NCBI GenBank assembly: GCA_029931535.1
Contig: JAQPZY010001665.1
Span: 3,431,501 to 3,495,500 of the forward strand
From: Margaritifera margaritifera
Lineage: Eukaryota; Mollusca; Bivalvia; Unionida; Margaritiferidae
Direction of reading: 5' to 3'
DNA length: 64,000 nucleotides
Shown here: positions 1-12,839 of the stretch, one piece after another
Layout of the letters: every line of letters begins with the position of its first letter
How positions within the stretch are numbered: the stretch's first letter is position 1
The notes under the pieces: generated by a model
What the model saw: only the letters and a program-made list of their open reading frames with translations
Databases searched by the model: none
Told to the model about the DNA's origin: nothing
Made by a program: the position numbers and the translations under genes

Positions 1-1525
1 AGGAAAAAGTTGATCGGATACCATTTATCCTGACTTACCATCGAGACAACCTAAAAGTAGGTAAAATCATCCAGAATGACTGCTCATGGCACAAACAAAT
101 AGACCATATAAAGGAAAAGGCATGGTCAAGCATTAATGTAATGCGTAACTCAAACTCTAACTTGACAGAAACTCTTTAGAAATTATATTTACATCGATTC
201 TGGAATATGGTGATGCGGTTTGGGACAACTGCACATTACTCGAGAAAAGAGAACTCGAAAAAATACACAATGAGGCAGTCAGAATTGTGTCTGGTGTGAC
301 AAAATTAGTATCTATTGAAGCGCTACATCGAGAAATCGGATGGGAAAGTCTTGAAACCATACGACAAAAACACAAACGTACACTCTTGTATAAAATGTCA
401 ACTGGTTCAAGCCCTCCCTATCACACATCTCTGATTCCACCATCCGTTAGTTATATTAGTCGATATAACTTACGTAATGTAAACAATGTGCAATTAGTAC
501 AAGCTAGAATTAGTCTTTATTATAACTCGTTTCTTACTTCGGTCATTCGAGAATGGAATACATTATCTATTGAGACTCGTCAAATTGATCCCATTAACAA
601 CTTCAATAGCACATTAAAAAATCGCAATACTCATGTTCCCATACACTTTTATTGGGGTAGAAGGACATTTCAAATTGCAGTTCACTTTAATCTACATTTA
701 TTTACTAAGAATATAATCGGGTCAACTCTTTGTAGATGTGGATCTGTAGAAAGTACACGACATTTTTTTTCTTGCGTTTAATACCAAGAACAACGCATCG
801 AACTGTTTCAATGTCTCGTACCATATGGTAATTTAACATTAAATACCTTCTTGTATGGTGATACAACGCTTCCGTATGAAGTAAACATTAGTATTTTCGA
901 TGCCGTTCATCAATTTATTGAAAAGCCAAAAAGATTTACTTAAGTGCACATATTACTATTACTATCATGCATGCACTTCTGCGGGACATGAACAGCTGCA
1001 AACATTAATTTCCCCTATTTTTCCAAATGATTCACTATCGCCTCCGCAACTACTCGCTCTAGAAGGAAGTACGGTTCACTTTTAATCGCGCTTTTTGTTC
1101 CTTTTTATTTATTTATTTTTGTTCCTCCCCTTTCTTTCCTTCCTATATTCTCAACTTTCTACAAAATGTTTGACACATTTTAAATAACAATTTCTCCTTT
1201 AAACCGCTTTCTTTTTTATTATCCTTGTCTCTCACCTACTCCCTCGTTGTTCATACTCTTGCTTCATGTACATTGGCTAAATGCTAATGTGTAACCAAGA
1301 GATTCTTCACTTTGGCTGATCAATAATTTTAATTTGTTGTCATTAAAACTTAATATCGTCAACCATATATTTATATATTTTTACAATGTTTGTGCCGTAA
1401 AAGGAGAAGAACATTATAAGCCATTGGGTTTCGTTCTAATCCTTTACCTTCTATACTGTACTTCTTGTAATCACCAATTACAAATGTATGAAATAAAATA
1501 TGTTTAAACTAAACTAAAGTAATAT
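1..1525 (+). mobile_element. 3' end of a LINE (non-LTR retrotransposon), 5'-truncated or cut by the window edge
   Basis: The plus strand carries the C-terminal part of a non-LTR reverse transcriptase in several frames. The longest open stretch is 287-781. Recognisable features are the thumb-like stretch REIGWESLETIRQKHKR, a LYKM segment, and a cysteine/histidine knuckle near the end, LCRCGSVESTRHFFSCV, of the kind found at the C-terminus of many LINE proteins. The first 180 bases read as the preceding segment (SWHKQIDHIKEKAWSSINVMR) before a frameshift, so this copy is dead. Codon remains continue to about 940, followed by a T/C-rich 3' untranslated region and an AATAAAATATGTTTAAACTAAAC-like tail near 1490-1520. 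The element ends about 190 bases upstream of the cvSI-like exon at 1718 and probably lies in an intron of that gene. The LINE clade was not assigned. Confidence 0.8.
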
Positions 1526-1607
1526 CTAAAACATTGCAATGGATATTGCTATGGACTACGTAATATTGGATATATTTCATTATATCCGATTTCGCTGTAT
1601 GCGGAAT

Positions 1608-1611
<4 letters not shown>

Positions 1612-1688
<77 letters not shown>
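1612..1688. repeat. (AT)n microsatellite abutting the gene C exon
   Basis: About 75 bases of uninterrupted AT followed by short ATAC units. It ends roughly 30 bases before the splice acceptor of the cvSI-like exon at 1718. Confidence 0.97.
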
Positions 1689-1693
<5 letters not shown>

Positions 1694-1717
1694 CATACAC
1701 ATATCATTATATTGCAG

Positions 1718-1821
1718 CCTGTACTACCCAAGCAGATTGCCGGAGAGACGCTTGCTCTTCTACCAGAGATCCACATGAGCACTGTATTGATGGCCATTGC
1801 CGCTGTCTGCAACGCCAGTGA
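1718..1821 (+). CDS. Terminal coding exon of a cvSI-like cysteine-rich protease inhibitor (gene C, partial)
   Basis: After a TTGCAG acceptor at 1712-1717 the reading frame gives 33 residues with six cysteines and a TGA stop at 1819-1821. The ending DGHCRCLQRQ matches the second six-cysteine module of genes A and B on the opposite strand. The exon starts in phase 1, exactly as in A and B, so the preceding exon should end in a single G. Cysteine spacing is C-x5-C-x4-C-x9-C-x4-C-x-C, two residues longer in the fourth gap than in A and B. Five bases after the stop lies a GTACGC donor, as in A and B. Known family: bivalve cvSI serine protease inhibitors, secreted, active on subtilisin-like proteases. 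Exons 1 and 2 are not visible and presumably lie left of the window, beyond the LINE. Whether the whole gene is intact is unknown. Confidence 0.75.
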
Positions 1822-2407
1822 AAAAGGTACGCAGAACTGACATGTAACTAGAAATCTAGTCTTAAATTTTCGAAGCACATACATGTTGTGGGAAAATCTA
1901 CACGATTGATATAAGCAAGAAGAAAAGAAACATGAAAGAAATCATGAACGTTATATAGTTCTGCGTTTTTTTACGTTAAGTATATGCCGTGTTGTATGTT
2001 TTTATTTGAAGCTATAGTTGGATACATAGTGTTCTGCACTTAGCTATAGTTTCAATCGAATATTCCCAAAATATTTCCTCCGATTGAGACTAATGAATAT
2101 TAGTTTTATTGCCTGGTGAGGCTGCAATTAATGTTTAGCTGAACATTCAGCTGGTATTAGGGATAAAACTAACGCCATCATATCTTAAATTCATAAAACG
2201 ATTCTTGAATTTTCTTAAGTTTAAGATACTCCTCAACTATTTTGTCAAGGATAAAGAGACTTTCAGGAGTAGAAATTTACCACTAAAGAGCTATTTATCA
2301 CCCATTCTTCTAAAATAATAAAATTATGAAATGTATTGTAACCAAGATAGTGTGAAATCGCAATTTCAAAGAACAGAATTAGAGAAATTTAATGAAAACT
2401 AGGCTTG

Positions 2408-2545
2408 GCCTGGATTGCCATAAGGTCATAAGGGACTGGCCTGGATTGTCATAAGGTCATAAGGGCCTGATCTTGATTGCCATAAGGTCATAAGGGCCTG
2501 AATTTGATTGCCATAAGGTCATAAGGGCCTGATCTTGATTTCAGT
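2408..2545. repeat. 31-bp tandem repeat, about 4.4 copies
   Basis: Units built on ATTGCCATAAGGTCATAAGG recur at 2419, 2450, 2481 and 2512 (an exact 31-base period), with a degraded fifth unit that loses the pattern after about 2540. It carries no open frame of note. Confidence 0.93.
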
Positions 2546-2737
2546 TTGGCCTTAAGATTAGACTTAAATTTAAGTCTAACATCCAGCAATTTTATTGAAT
2601 GCAATTTAAGTCTAACTTAAGCTTATCCAATCAACAATAAATTAAAATAGCTTTAAAAAGTTTCGAATACTTCGAACTCCAGTTTTCTTCATTAAACCAT
2701 ATTATTTGATGCTTCTATTTTACATTTTGCTTTCATC

Positions 2738-2740
<3 letters not shown>

Positions 2741-2811
<71 letters not shown>
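2741..2811. repeat. (AT)n microsatellite
   Basis: About 70 bases of pure AT dinucleotide. Confidence 0.97.
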
Positions 2812-2813
<2 letters not shown>

Positions 2814-2880
2814 TAGAAATATAAATGTTATACAATGAATAAGAATATAGCATCAAAATCAGTAGCAATGGGCAGTTCAC

Positions 2881-4900
2881 ATGTGTGATTTAGTGATAGA
2901 TTTAATATATTCTTGAGTTCACTGACACCTGACACCCCAAGATTTAACAACTGTTCCAAAATTCAGATTCAACTAAAACTTTTGATGTCTAATTGGTCAG
3001 TGATTTAATGTTAGCGAATGTGATGGAAGAATGTTGAGCTAAGTCTGTGTTTCAGTGAAAGAAAGTTATATAATCTTAAGGCCTGGTTTTGGAAGTTTTC
3101 TATGCATTTATAATTCCTTATCTAAAGTAAATAAAGAAAAAATAGTCGCTTTGGATTGTTAATTATTACAGACATATTACTTCTGTGTCTATGAAGGAAG
3201 GTGGGTAGGGAGGGAGAGAAAGAGAGACAGGGGATAGATTATGGATTATTCTTCAACTTGTCAATCAAAATTTGCAATCTTTAGAAATGTATACTGACTT
3301 TGAAAAAAAAACAGGATGTATATCACTGTTATAAATATGAATATATGTTGTATACGGCAAAAACAATTGTTAAAATTTCTTTAAAAGCCACACATAATAT
3401 AATTGTTGAGATCAATAGAAATGATTACTTGTTTGCGCATAAAGCAAGTTCTTTAATATCACCTTCAATCTCTAAATCAATAACATGTACTGCAAACATT
3501 TACTATATTGGTATAAAGTGTTATTATTTCCTTTCCAGATTAGCCTAAAGATGCACACACTTATGGAAATATAGCCAAACAAAACTTTTCCGTACCAAGC
3601 GCTTTGATTGAGATTCAATCCATGAACCTTGTTCTGAGTGTCAATAAACTGGGATACAATTTCATTTGAAATTTCATTTTTATAAAGCAATAATAAATCG
3701 TCATTTTGTTTCCTATCTCTTTGTCTGTCAGTCTGTCTCTGTCTGTCTGTCTGTCTCTCTCTCTAGACAGAGTTTCGTCTCTTTAAAGGTCTATCTTTAT
3801 TATTTTGCTAGTGATTTGCCAATTTATAAAATTCGCACATATATATGCCAATAATAAAAAGCTAGTTTCAAAGACAGAGAAAGTTTGGTCTTTGATGTGA
3901 CCGTAATAATTGGGTATTGTGCTTTGACCCATAATAGTAACAATCAATGAAATTACAAGTCCCAAGTCTAAACCTTGTTCCAATTAAAACATCTGCGCAG
4001 TGATTTTAATGTTTTCATTCACTGGTTACGGAAATTCAAAAAGAAATAGGTTGGCTAAATCCTATTAACGGCAAATTTTCCACCGGTGAAAACAGCCCTA
4101 CGTTAAAGAAAGAAACACAAATCCGTGTTTATTTTGTGAGTATGTATGCTATTTACAATATAAACTCCAGCAAGGCAACACTGCGCAGTTGTCGAATGAC
4201 CCAAGTTTTAACTCTGGGCAGGCGTAGTCTGGGACCGTGAACTGATCCCTGTCACGAATGAACAACAAATTGCATGTTTTAAGTCACCTGTAAAACACTA
4301 CTGATATATAATATCAACAATATGTGCCCTTTTGTGAGTGTTTTGTTTAAAAAAACATTTCGTTATACAAAAATTAACACTGATTGAAATTGACATAATA
4401 AAGGCCTTCGTCTTGTACCTGAAATTTAATCAAAAGGTCCCTTCAGTCAAGCATTTAGAATCTGCAAGACATGAGCCGATGACGGAATATTGAATTAAAG
4501 TTCACTAAGACTGTCTCTACAAGTCCGGAATTATTACACAAAACATCTGGACGATGCAATACAGATGTTACGAATGGAACGCCGCTACGAATTTGTAAAC
4601 AAAAAGCAACGGAAAACATTAAAAGGACACCCTTAAACCTAAGTCTCCACCACTCTGCCATCCTTTGGGTCAAATTATCCGCAGACAAACCTGTTATTGA
4701 ATCATCTGAGACTTTAAAGAAAATCTTTCCAAATAAATATGTCATTTCGTACCACTCACCTTAAAATCTCATAGACAAGTTTGTTAGAGCTAAGCTATGA
4801 CCAGAGGCAAACACAACACCCATTGACTCCTACGAAACCTACGGGGACAATCAATGGAAACGTGCAGATTTGTTTAGTTTTAAAACCCCTGATTTTACCC
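2881..4900. other. Non-coding stretch, no gene recognised
   Basis: Only short AT-driven frames occur. The single frame with non-repetitive composition is 4455-4745 on the minus strand (96 codons, with hydrophobic segments). It has no recognisable domain, signal or splice context. A short (TCTG)n/(TC)n tract lies at about 3723-3767. Nothing here supports a gene. Confidence 0.5.
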
Positions 4901-4915
4901 AGATACCGAGCGAAC

Positions 4916-5014
4916 CACTTTCAGCTGTTGAAGATGTACACCCACCTACTTTCAGCTGTTGAAGATTTACACCCACCTACTTTCAGCTGTTGAAGATTTA
5001 CACCCACCCACTTT
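4916..5014. repeat. 31-bp tandem repeat, 3 copies, with a diverged outlier near 5490-5530
   Basis: The unit TCAGCTGTTGAAGATTTACA plus CCCACCTACTT starts at 4921, 4952 and 4983, giving an exact 31-base period. A diverged copy (CAGCCATTGAAGATTTACAC) sits alone near 5491-5526, about 500 bases away, so the array was once larger or the unit is dispersed. Confidence 0.9.
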
Positions 5015-8000
5015 GATGCTCAGGCAACTGGACACAGACCACAATTAATTTTCCTATATAGTCTCTACATTTGTTCGTCAGTACTGAACTTTCCACTGTG
5101 TCCAAATCCTAATAAATCATATGTTGCTGTAAAGTATCTTCAAAGATGAACTCACGCTGAAGTTCTTGTCATAGGTTAACCGGCATTCTTATGAATGGCT
5201 GGACTGTAAACAAAGCAACGTGCAATGAGTCACAGATTTCACTTCCGGATTAGCACCAATGCCTCATTACTCACTGTTCACTGTCGCCAAAATACAAACA
5301 AACAACCACACTATAATGCTCATATTCTAAACAATAACCAATTTCCTTTAAATCAATACTAAGAATGACTAAATCTAATGCATACATCACCATCAAATTG
5401 AGAGAGGAAAAAATGATCTAAAAATAGACTCGGACTACATTCGTGGGTACTGAACCGGAAGTATTAATTGTGGCCTGATTCCAACTACTTACAGCCATTG
5501 AAGATTTACACCATCCCACTTTCAGCTAATTTTGAGGTTATTTTATGACGAGAGCTTTACCCTTGGAAATATAAACGTATATCTGCAGAAAATGACTGTT
5601 AATCATCAGCCTTCTTACCACTACCTATTTCAGCTACTTCGGCTATTCTAACTTTAGTCGTATAAATAAATGGAAACTGCCACGTGTAACATTTGCATAA
5701 GATAGGTGAAAGTAGAAGAGATAAAATAAAGTAAAAAACGGATGTCAGCATTATGTATATAAACATAAAAGTTATCTTGGATATTCAATGGTCTATTATT
5801 ACGTATCGAAAATAGTTAAAAATGAACGGTTTAAAATTAAGTATAGTAGTATGATAACAAGTATATTATTTGACACGCATTTTAAAAACAAATGTAAACC
5901 GCATACATGAAAAAAATAACTCAGATAACATAGAAGAAAATATATTTAAGGATCACAACATTAATATGAGCAACGCAGAGATAAAGAAGCTAAGAAGGTA
6001 TTATGCAAAAAAAAAAAAAGAAAAGACAAATAGGCAACCGAAGAACAAGAGAGTAAAACTTATAATGGAGCTGGTGTTGACATTTAAATAATGGACTTGA
6101 GATTTTTAATTTTATAAAATAGCAAATTAACGAGCAGTACGCCTTTTTTTAAAGAGATTAAATTCTACTGCATCTAAAACAACTACTTCACATACAAGCC
6201 ATTAAACAATGTTTGTGAATACACTTTAAAAGTTGACAGTGATGTCAGGTGTGCAAAATTCTGCAGAATAAATTAAAACTGGGCAGTATGGATGCCAACA
6301 GCCGGATGCGGAATATCGTATTCACATTTCACAGATGACAGTGTACCAGAGTTAGAAAAATCCGTATACATGTTTCATTTTAATTTCAAATACGAAAATG
6401 GTTGTCATAAAGTGCGATAAACACGCTCTCAATGCAACCAGAAACAACATAAATCTGAAACCATTAACATAATCTGCAATAACTTTAACATTCCACCAAG
6501 TCATGACTGGAGATAGACTGGTGGAATAAATAATGATTTGATTGATATTGGACCAGAAGTACATAACACATTACATCAAGGTTTTGGGAACCTACACCTG
6601 ATGATCTGTTGAAGATTTATAGGTATAAAAGCTATAATGAATGATAAATTATCTTAATAGTAACAAGTGATGCCAGAATAGGCTGGATCTACTTCTTTGT
6701 ACAAATGGTTTGACAGAAGAAGGAAATAGCAAGATTAAATCAAAGTGTCAGGTCTAATGTCATCTGTATTTTAAGCGCACAAGTTCAAAACAGAACAAGT
6801 ATTACAATCTTTTTTCACTGTTCAATGCATTGTTAAATAGTTATTTGAAGAATTAATATTGGATGAACAAGGCGATACCTCAGAAGAAAACATCACAATA
6901 CGATTTATGGAATATATTTCAAACTGAAAAGTTAGACTAGAATATGCTATTGTTGGCGGTGGGATATTTTTCATAACGAGTGATATGGTGATGAAAATGG
7001 ATAGCATTGTTGGTTACAACAACAAATTAAAAAGTTATTGCCGACGTGGTACAGAATATGATTGCAGCAGCTGATAAGCAATCTATAACAATTCGTCAAA
7101 AGATAAACATCTAAATAAAAGAAGAGAAGGTGTGTAAGAATAATTCAGACAAGAAGGACAACAATGGTGACAGGCTTGTAATCACAACTGCTTATCATTT
7201 AAAAGACACAGACCATGGAATAAGGAAACAACCATTTATATTCATGCTAATGGTTTCAAGAGCTGGATTAATAGTTTTGAACGGGTTATTATTTTTGTAT
7301 CCTTTTTATTGCCGTGTCTACATTTCTAATCACACTCGCAAACAGCAAGCCAACTAATGCAAGAACAAGCAAGATGACATGACCGGCTATCAAACAAGCA
7401 AAAATGTCCAACTGTTTTTAAAAGTCAGCTTATTACTCTGCAGATGTTACCAGGCAATGCTGCTACTGCCATATTGTATAGCTCGAACAAATAGTTATCA
7501 AAATTTGTCATACCTTGTTTAATTGTGTTTACGAATGATTCGGTGTTACCCTTTCCACCACTAGTTCCGCCAGAATATTGTTTCTCCTCCACCTGCTATT
7601 AAAACATTTGCTAAATTTACTACAGACAGAGCAAGATTGCAGCAATCATACCTATAACTCTAATAATTGTGGCAAGTGTCACACTTTTCTCTTTAAACAA
7701 TTGTTTTAACCTTTCTTCTAAAGGTGACTTATATAAAAATTGTTGAAATGGATGTTTTCAATGTTGTTTCTAAAATTGTTTAATTTATGTTTTCCATGTT
7801 GTCTCTAAAATTTTACTCCAAATTTGTTAAATATTCAACTACTTGTGCTCTTTTACTTTATACATGTTACAACGCTTCTTTCAATTTAACTTTTATGGTT
7901 GCAACTCTTCTTTCCAGATGTCTTTCTTTATGTCGTCTGCTATGCATTTCAATGTCTGATTTCATATGCTGTTTCCGAATTGACAACTGTTACAGCATCT

Positions 8001-9950
8001 ACATAAACTCTTATGTCTCTTTCTTCTTGCGCGGTACAGGCGGAAGTTTTCCATTTTGAATACTTTCGTTGTAATTATCTTGTGTTTTCTCTGGTCTTAA
8101 TTGCTGGTGGAATGGCTCATTTGCTTTGATTGCTGGCATCTCTGTTTCCAGAGGAAATGTTATTTCCTCTCTTTGTTTAACAGTCGGTTCTCACATCTGT
8201 TGAAAAGGTCTCTCTAGAGGTTTATAATTTGGCAATATTCATTTATTTCCTTCTTTCGTCCAGCCTAAAACCTTTAGAAAGTCACGTCTGCCTTGTTGCC
8301 GCTATATAATTAGGTACTTTACATCTTATGTGGACTACCCTTGTAAGAAATTTGTAGTGACATCTCGCCATCCTCGCTGTAATACAATGTTTTTTCGGCA
8401 ATTTGTAAATGAGGCGTAATTAATTGATAGTATGTATCATCCGTGTTAAAAGCGTGTTTAATATATTTTTGTTTTCATCCACTAAAACTGCAGATACAGG
8501 CGTTTGTGCAGGAAGCATCAGTGAACTCATTATCAGTTATTGCATCCATAATTTTTTAATAGTAATTATCTTCATCATAAACAGGATGTTTAGATGTCCT
8601 GTGAAAAGCTACTCCACCACGTGGATAATAAAAACAACTTGTAAAGGAATCGGATTTCACAGAAGATAAAAATAGCAGTAGTTTTATTTCCTTGAGGTAT
8701 ACAAATAAGTATAGCAAATGGAAACTACAAAGAGATAACTGGTAAATCTTTATCTTATAGGGAGTTGGATCAAATGTCCCAAAGACTTTAAATAAAACCG
8801 ATCGCATCTTTGTAAGTGAGAGATCCGTTAAATATAAAACTCATTGTCAGAGATAATCAAACTAGCAATAGCATATTTGACGAGTAAATTTCAACCGATC
8901 GTTGATTTGAATGACTGACATAGATACAATAAGATTACATTACATCAAGGTTTATTAGAAATTTTACTGGTTTGTATTATTTGAGATGGAATTTCAGCTA
9001 TCAGCATTGCGTGCTAGCTTAGTAACATATAATCACATATTTTTTTAAAAGTCAAGAAATAGAAATAGAAAATAATGCTAAATAAATGTATACTGGATTA
9101 TTGTATAACTATGCTTTTTTTCCCCTTTAACCACAATTGTAACAACTGTTTTCGTTACTGGAGCGCCTGTCTATTATTTTAGGGAAGCAAGTGAGACAAT
9201 AAACAGACTAAAACATATGATTCGAAATCTCATCCTTGACAAAGTTGACAGTTTTGGATGGCTCCACTTTGCATAGTGTATCCGTATCTCTCTGATGGAT
9301 GCCATTTTGCCATTTTTAGATATGATTTCTGACTGGCTTCCGTGAATCCGGTGAAAGCATTCTATCTTTGTTCAGGGTTGGATAAGTGAAAATTAGCACA
9401 AGGAATAACATAATCAATATCTAAATCGTCATGATCTACACCTTCTAGATTTGTGGAGATTAACCATCTGCGGTTGAGGTCGATAAATGGAATACCAAGT
9501 ATTTTCAATGTCGTATTTGATTTGATGTTCTCTTTCAATGTTTGTAAAATGTTAGCTCTTTTTAAGTGAATTACGCTAAAATTTTCCATGTGGTATATTT
9601 CCAGAGCGTGATCTTTGCATTATTCATTCCAGTATTCTGTTTTCTTCTCTCCAATGTTTTAAGTAGTCCTTATTTTGTTCTTTCTAATGTTTCAAATAAA
9701 ACCGAAGAAAAACATATGCCATCACAATAAAGACAAGAATAAATTAATGATTGTATAAAATACCTGATAGTTTGTAGAACCTCAAAATGTACATGAGAAA
9801 AGTTTAATAGAGAATGACTGCAAATGGTGACAACGAGGAAACATAACTTTAAAAATGTTGATACTACGGGTAATAATTACTCAGTGTGCATAATCTACTA
9901 CAACTCTAAATTTGTATGATGTAGTATGCAGAGGCCTATATACAAAACAC
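5015..9950. other. Decayed, unassigned coding debris of mixed orientation
   Basis: No intact gene, microsatellite or clear transposon end is visible, but several frames have protein-like composition: 5870-6091 (+), rich in lysine/arginine (RRYYAKKKKEKTNRQ); about 6840-7060 (+); 8290-8810 (-), with AFNTDDTYYQLITPHLQ followed after a stop by further codon-like sequence; and 9362-9589 (-), with NTTLKILGIPFIDLNRRWL. All are broken by stops and none was recognised. Position next to the Polinton-type relics from 10 kb onward suggests they may be part of the same or a related element; that is inference from location only. Confidence 0.35.
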
Positions 9951-9955
9951 ATATA

Positions 9956-10125
9956 AGAATTGCAAAAACAGATTGACGACAACAGGAAATTGTTTTCAGT
10001 GCACAGGAGTTATTTAAACTTAGATTTAGTATTTTATCTAATGCTTTACAAGCCTTGCAAAGCGTAAGAAAAAGATCAGTAGAAATATCAAACAGTCAAC
10101 AATGCCTGCAAGCCATTACTAAATC
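9956..10125 (+). pseudogene. Relic of a coiled-coil protein gene, copy i of three
   Basis: The stretch containing GCAAAAACAGATTGACGACA and the following 150 bases (ending near the repeated AACAGTCAACAATGCCTGCA) is repeated with substitutions at 10725-10890 and 28739-28895. Translated fragments are rich in Glu, Gln, Lys and Leu (QELF, FNILSNA, QALQ, RERS), as in a helical or coiled-coil protein. This copy lies outside the large tandem duplication, so one duplication of this segment is separate from it. Function unknown; probable transposon gene. Confidence 0.5.
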
Positions 10126-10724
10126 CGATACAGTTTGTGGGGTTTTAAAACATCAATCTTCATACATTTTCTTTGATCATATCAATAGCACCAAAAATAA
10201 ACTAATGGTAACTATTATACATTGCAAGTGTTTCTTCCTGTTAGAAACATTTTCTATGGTGACTTTATTTCTTACCGTGTTAATAGTCGTTAAAAACAAT
10301 TACAAAGAAGTACCATAAACAACTTGTAAAAAACATTAAAGATGAGGACGGAAAAATAAAAGATTTTTACCGTGTGCCTGTAACATTCGTATGTAAATAG
10401 GAGAAATAATTTTCAGATGACGTATTAATATTATTTTAAATCTGCAGAAAAAAACAGAAAGTTTGACGGCAGAGCATGTATAAAATGCAACATTATGTAG
10501 AGGAAACAGTAAAAAGTTAAATATCCACCGTATTACAAATTTAAGTCTTCCAATAATATTAACTGATGCAGCTACTAAATAGTTTGTACAAAGACTTCTT
10601 GATACTTAAATACATGAAACCTTGGACGATACTAACTAAAACAAATATTAAAACATATAGAGAAGAAGTAGATAATAATGTAACAGCTGTTGAACGGAAG
10701 GGTTGTGAGAGAGCTAACAGATAC

Positions 10725-10890
10725 AAGAATTGCAAAAAACAGATTCATGACAACAGGAAATACGTTTTAGATACACAAGAGTTATTTAAACATAGTTTTA
10801 ATATTTTATCTAATGCTAAACAAGCCTTGCAAGGCGTGCGAGAAAGATCAATATATATACCAAACAGTCAACTATATCTCCAACCCACTA
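10725..10890 (+). pseudogene. Relic of a coiled-coil protein gene, copy ii of three (inside duplication copy 1)
   Basis: Part of an open frame at 10566-11030 (154 codons) whose middle reads as a helical, charged protein (ANRYKNCKKQIHDNRKY, then a QELFKHSFNIL-like segment) and whose end is made of the (GA)n array. The 5' neighbouring sequence from about 10640 is shared with 28660 onward. Homologous to 9956-10125 and 28739-28895. Probably a structural or accessory gene of the Polinton-type element lying to its right; unproven. Confidence 0.5.
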
Positions 10891-10918
10891 AACAGAGAAT
10901 AAACTCAAAGAGATATGT

Positions 10919-10921
<3 letters not shown>

Positions 10922-10976
<55 letters not shown>

Positions 10977-10980
10977 AGAG
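10922..10980. repeat. (GA)n microsatellite
   Basis: About 48 bases of GA followed by a short G-rich tail. The homologous site in copy 2 (28958-28996) also has (GA)n but is preceded there by a long (AT)n. Confidence 0.95.
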
Positions 10981-11314
10981 AGATGGATATAATAAAAAAA
11001 TCTCGGGGAGACTATGGTACTTTCCTATAACAACTGGGACAGTTACAAAAGAGCTTGAATGATGAACTTAGCAAACGATGAAGTAATAGAAAGAGTAATC
11101 AAAAACATTGTATCAATATTACAACCTTGAACAAGAAGATAACTATTGTCAATAATAGTCTTTCAGAGTCGCCAAAAAATAACTTAACTGGTAAAACCAA
11201 AAGATAGAGGAAAAAAAACAACAACACAAATACAATGATAGTATGATTTGAACTAATGAAATTTCTTATGATATATCTGTCTCTCATTAATACTACAAAA
11301 TAGATCAATAAAAG

Positions 11315-11554
11315 ATGTTACCTTTCAATAGTTTGACAAGAAGTATGAAGCTGAGGTTGAACAGTATACAAAAGATGCAAAAAGAATACGCTAATCGAGA
11401 CCTGCACAATGATATTGGTTTTGTGCAAGGTAGTATTGACGAAATAGACCAAAGGATGGAATGCAGAAGAAACGATTTAAATCATTTAGACCAAAAGCTC
11501 ATAATGCACGAAGATGCATTAAAAACTGAAAAGGACAAAATGCTCTTGCATTAA
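11315..11554 (+). pseudogene. Relic of a coiled-coil or helical protein
   Basis: A 79-codon open frame with heptad-like spacing of hydrophobics and many charged residues (SIQKMQKEYANRDLHNDIGF; RRNDLNHLDQKLIMHEDAL). It ends in a TAA just after the KDKMLLH segment. The counterpart in duplication copy 2 (29310-29550) is broken by stops. It follows the coiled-coil relic at 10725 and precedes the relic at 12289, all on the plus strand, an order kept in both copies. No family recognised; a Polinton-encoded accessory protein is a guess from context. Confidence 0.45.
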
Positions 11555-12288
11555 GTAGTAAAATGCGTACAGGTAAAACAGAAATTGAAGAAAATACCAA
11601 TATATTCGAAACTGAATTAGACACAGAGACATGTATACAGAGGCTTGAATTGGGTGTTGGGATGGATATATTAAAACAGGAAATTTATATAAACAAAAGG
11701 GAGTTTGAAAAACAAAATAATAATACCTGAGATGTAAGTGTTTTTTGAATCTAATATTCTTTCGAGTGGGGAATATCCAGATGACATGAAAATAACTGAT
11801 CGTGGAAACAGCAGAATCAGTATTAAAAAGAAACAAAATCTAATAATAATGCTGATTATATAGAAATAAGAAGGTTACTGTCCAATTTTGAACCTGAAAA
11901 TATACCTTAAACATTAGCTACCAGATACGGATCTAACTATGCTCAATCAACTTTTGCTGAATAAAAGTTACGCACCATATATACTTTCCTGTAATATGCC
12001 AATAAGATTAGTAACTCAGGCTTATATACGACTTTTATCACTGAAATGTTGAAATAACTGATCAATTACCTGTTTACACATTGGATTAGAGGTAAACAAT
12101 CAGTTTGCTGCATGCACAACACATTTTAAGAAAAAAATAAAACTCTCTACAAAGTAAAATAATTACGTACATACTATCAAGAAGATAACGATATTTTATT
12201 ATTTTATTGAAATTGAAAGGGTAGTCCCATTATATTACAAGATAGTATATGGAAGCTATATTTTATTTTTGTTAACAATAAGTAGCGT

Positions 12289-12498
12289 TTGTCTCAAATG
12301 GCAACTGCGGCATATATAATTGGGGGTGCAACAACTAACGATCAAGTATTCAAAGGAAGTAATTTTCCGTTTAAAGTATTTGATACTAAAAGTGTAAATG
12401 AAGAGAAAATTACACACACGAAATGGAAGATTGGCAGTGGAAAACTAAATGACAACAGAGCAAAGGCATTCGACTACCTGAATATAAAATTGAGATAA
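12289..12498 (+). pseudogene. Relic of an unassigned element gene (family shared with 30251 and 53440)
   Basis: A 69-codon frame in which the segment VFDTKSVNEEKITHTKWKI followed by NDNRAKAFDYLN is similar to the broken copy at 30251-30462 and, more distantly, to 53440-53600 (FFDPDGSNEERNTHD, then INENKAKILEY). Three independent copies with the same order of residues show this was a real protein-coding gene, not chance. The family is not known to me. Neighbours are Polinton-type relics, so a structural or accessory gene of such an element is the likeliest origin. Confidence 0.5.
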
Positions 12499-12839
12499 CG
12501 GTGTTTGGTTACCCAGTTGTTAAATAATTTGGTGTGTGCCTTTGAATTCTGTTCGTCTACTTATCCTTGTGTTATTTTATAAAACCATAGGCAACCTAAA
12601 CATTGTGATTATTATCAGCCTTCTCTCGAGAATAGTAAAATATGAATATGTAGTTATTACCCTTGTAGTAGGTGTTAGTATTTATGTTTGTTACAGGTTA
12701 CTTTAAAGCTCTGCTATTTGTTGTGGCTATACAATAGAAAGGGTGGCAACGTAATGTAAATACATTACTAGATATAAAAAAAAACACAGGGTATGAAGCA
12801 TCTGAATTCGACACATAAGTGTATTAGAGGAGTATTAAG

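Noticed and set aside
2408..2545. 31-bp repeats as a CRISPR array
   Set aside because: Back-to-back tandem units without unique spacers.
4455..4745. 96-codon minus-strand frame as a gene
   Set aside because: No recognisable domain, no splice or promoter context, and no second copy to show constraint.
7130..7357. 75-codon plus-strand frame as a membrane protein gene
   Set aside because: Hydrophobic end is AT-driven, there is no homologous copy and no known motif.
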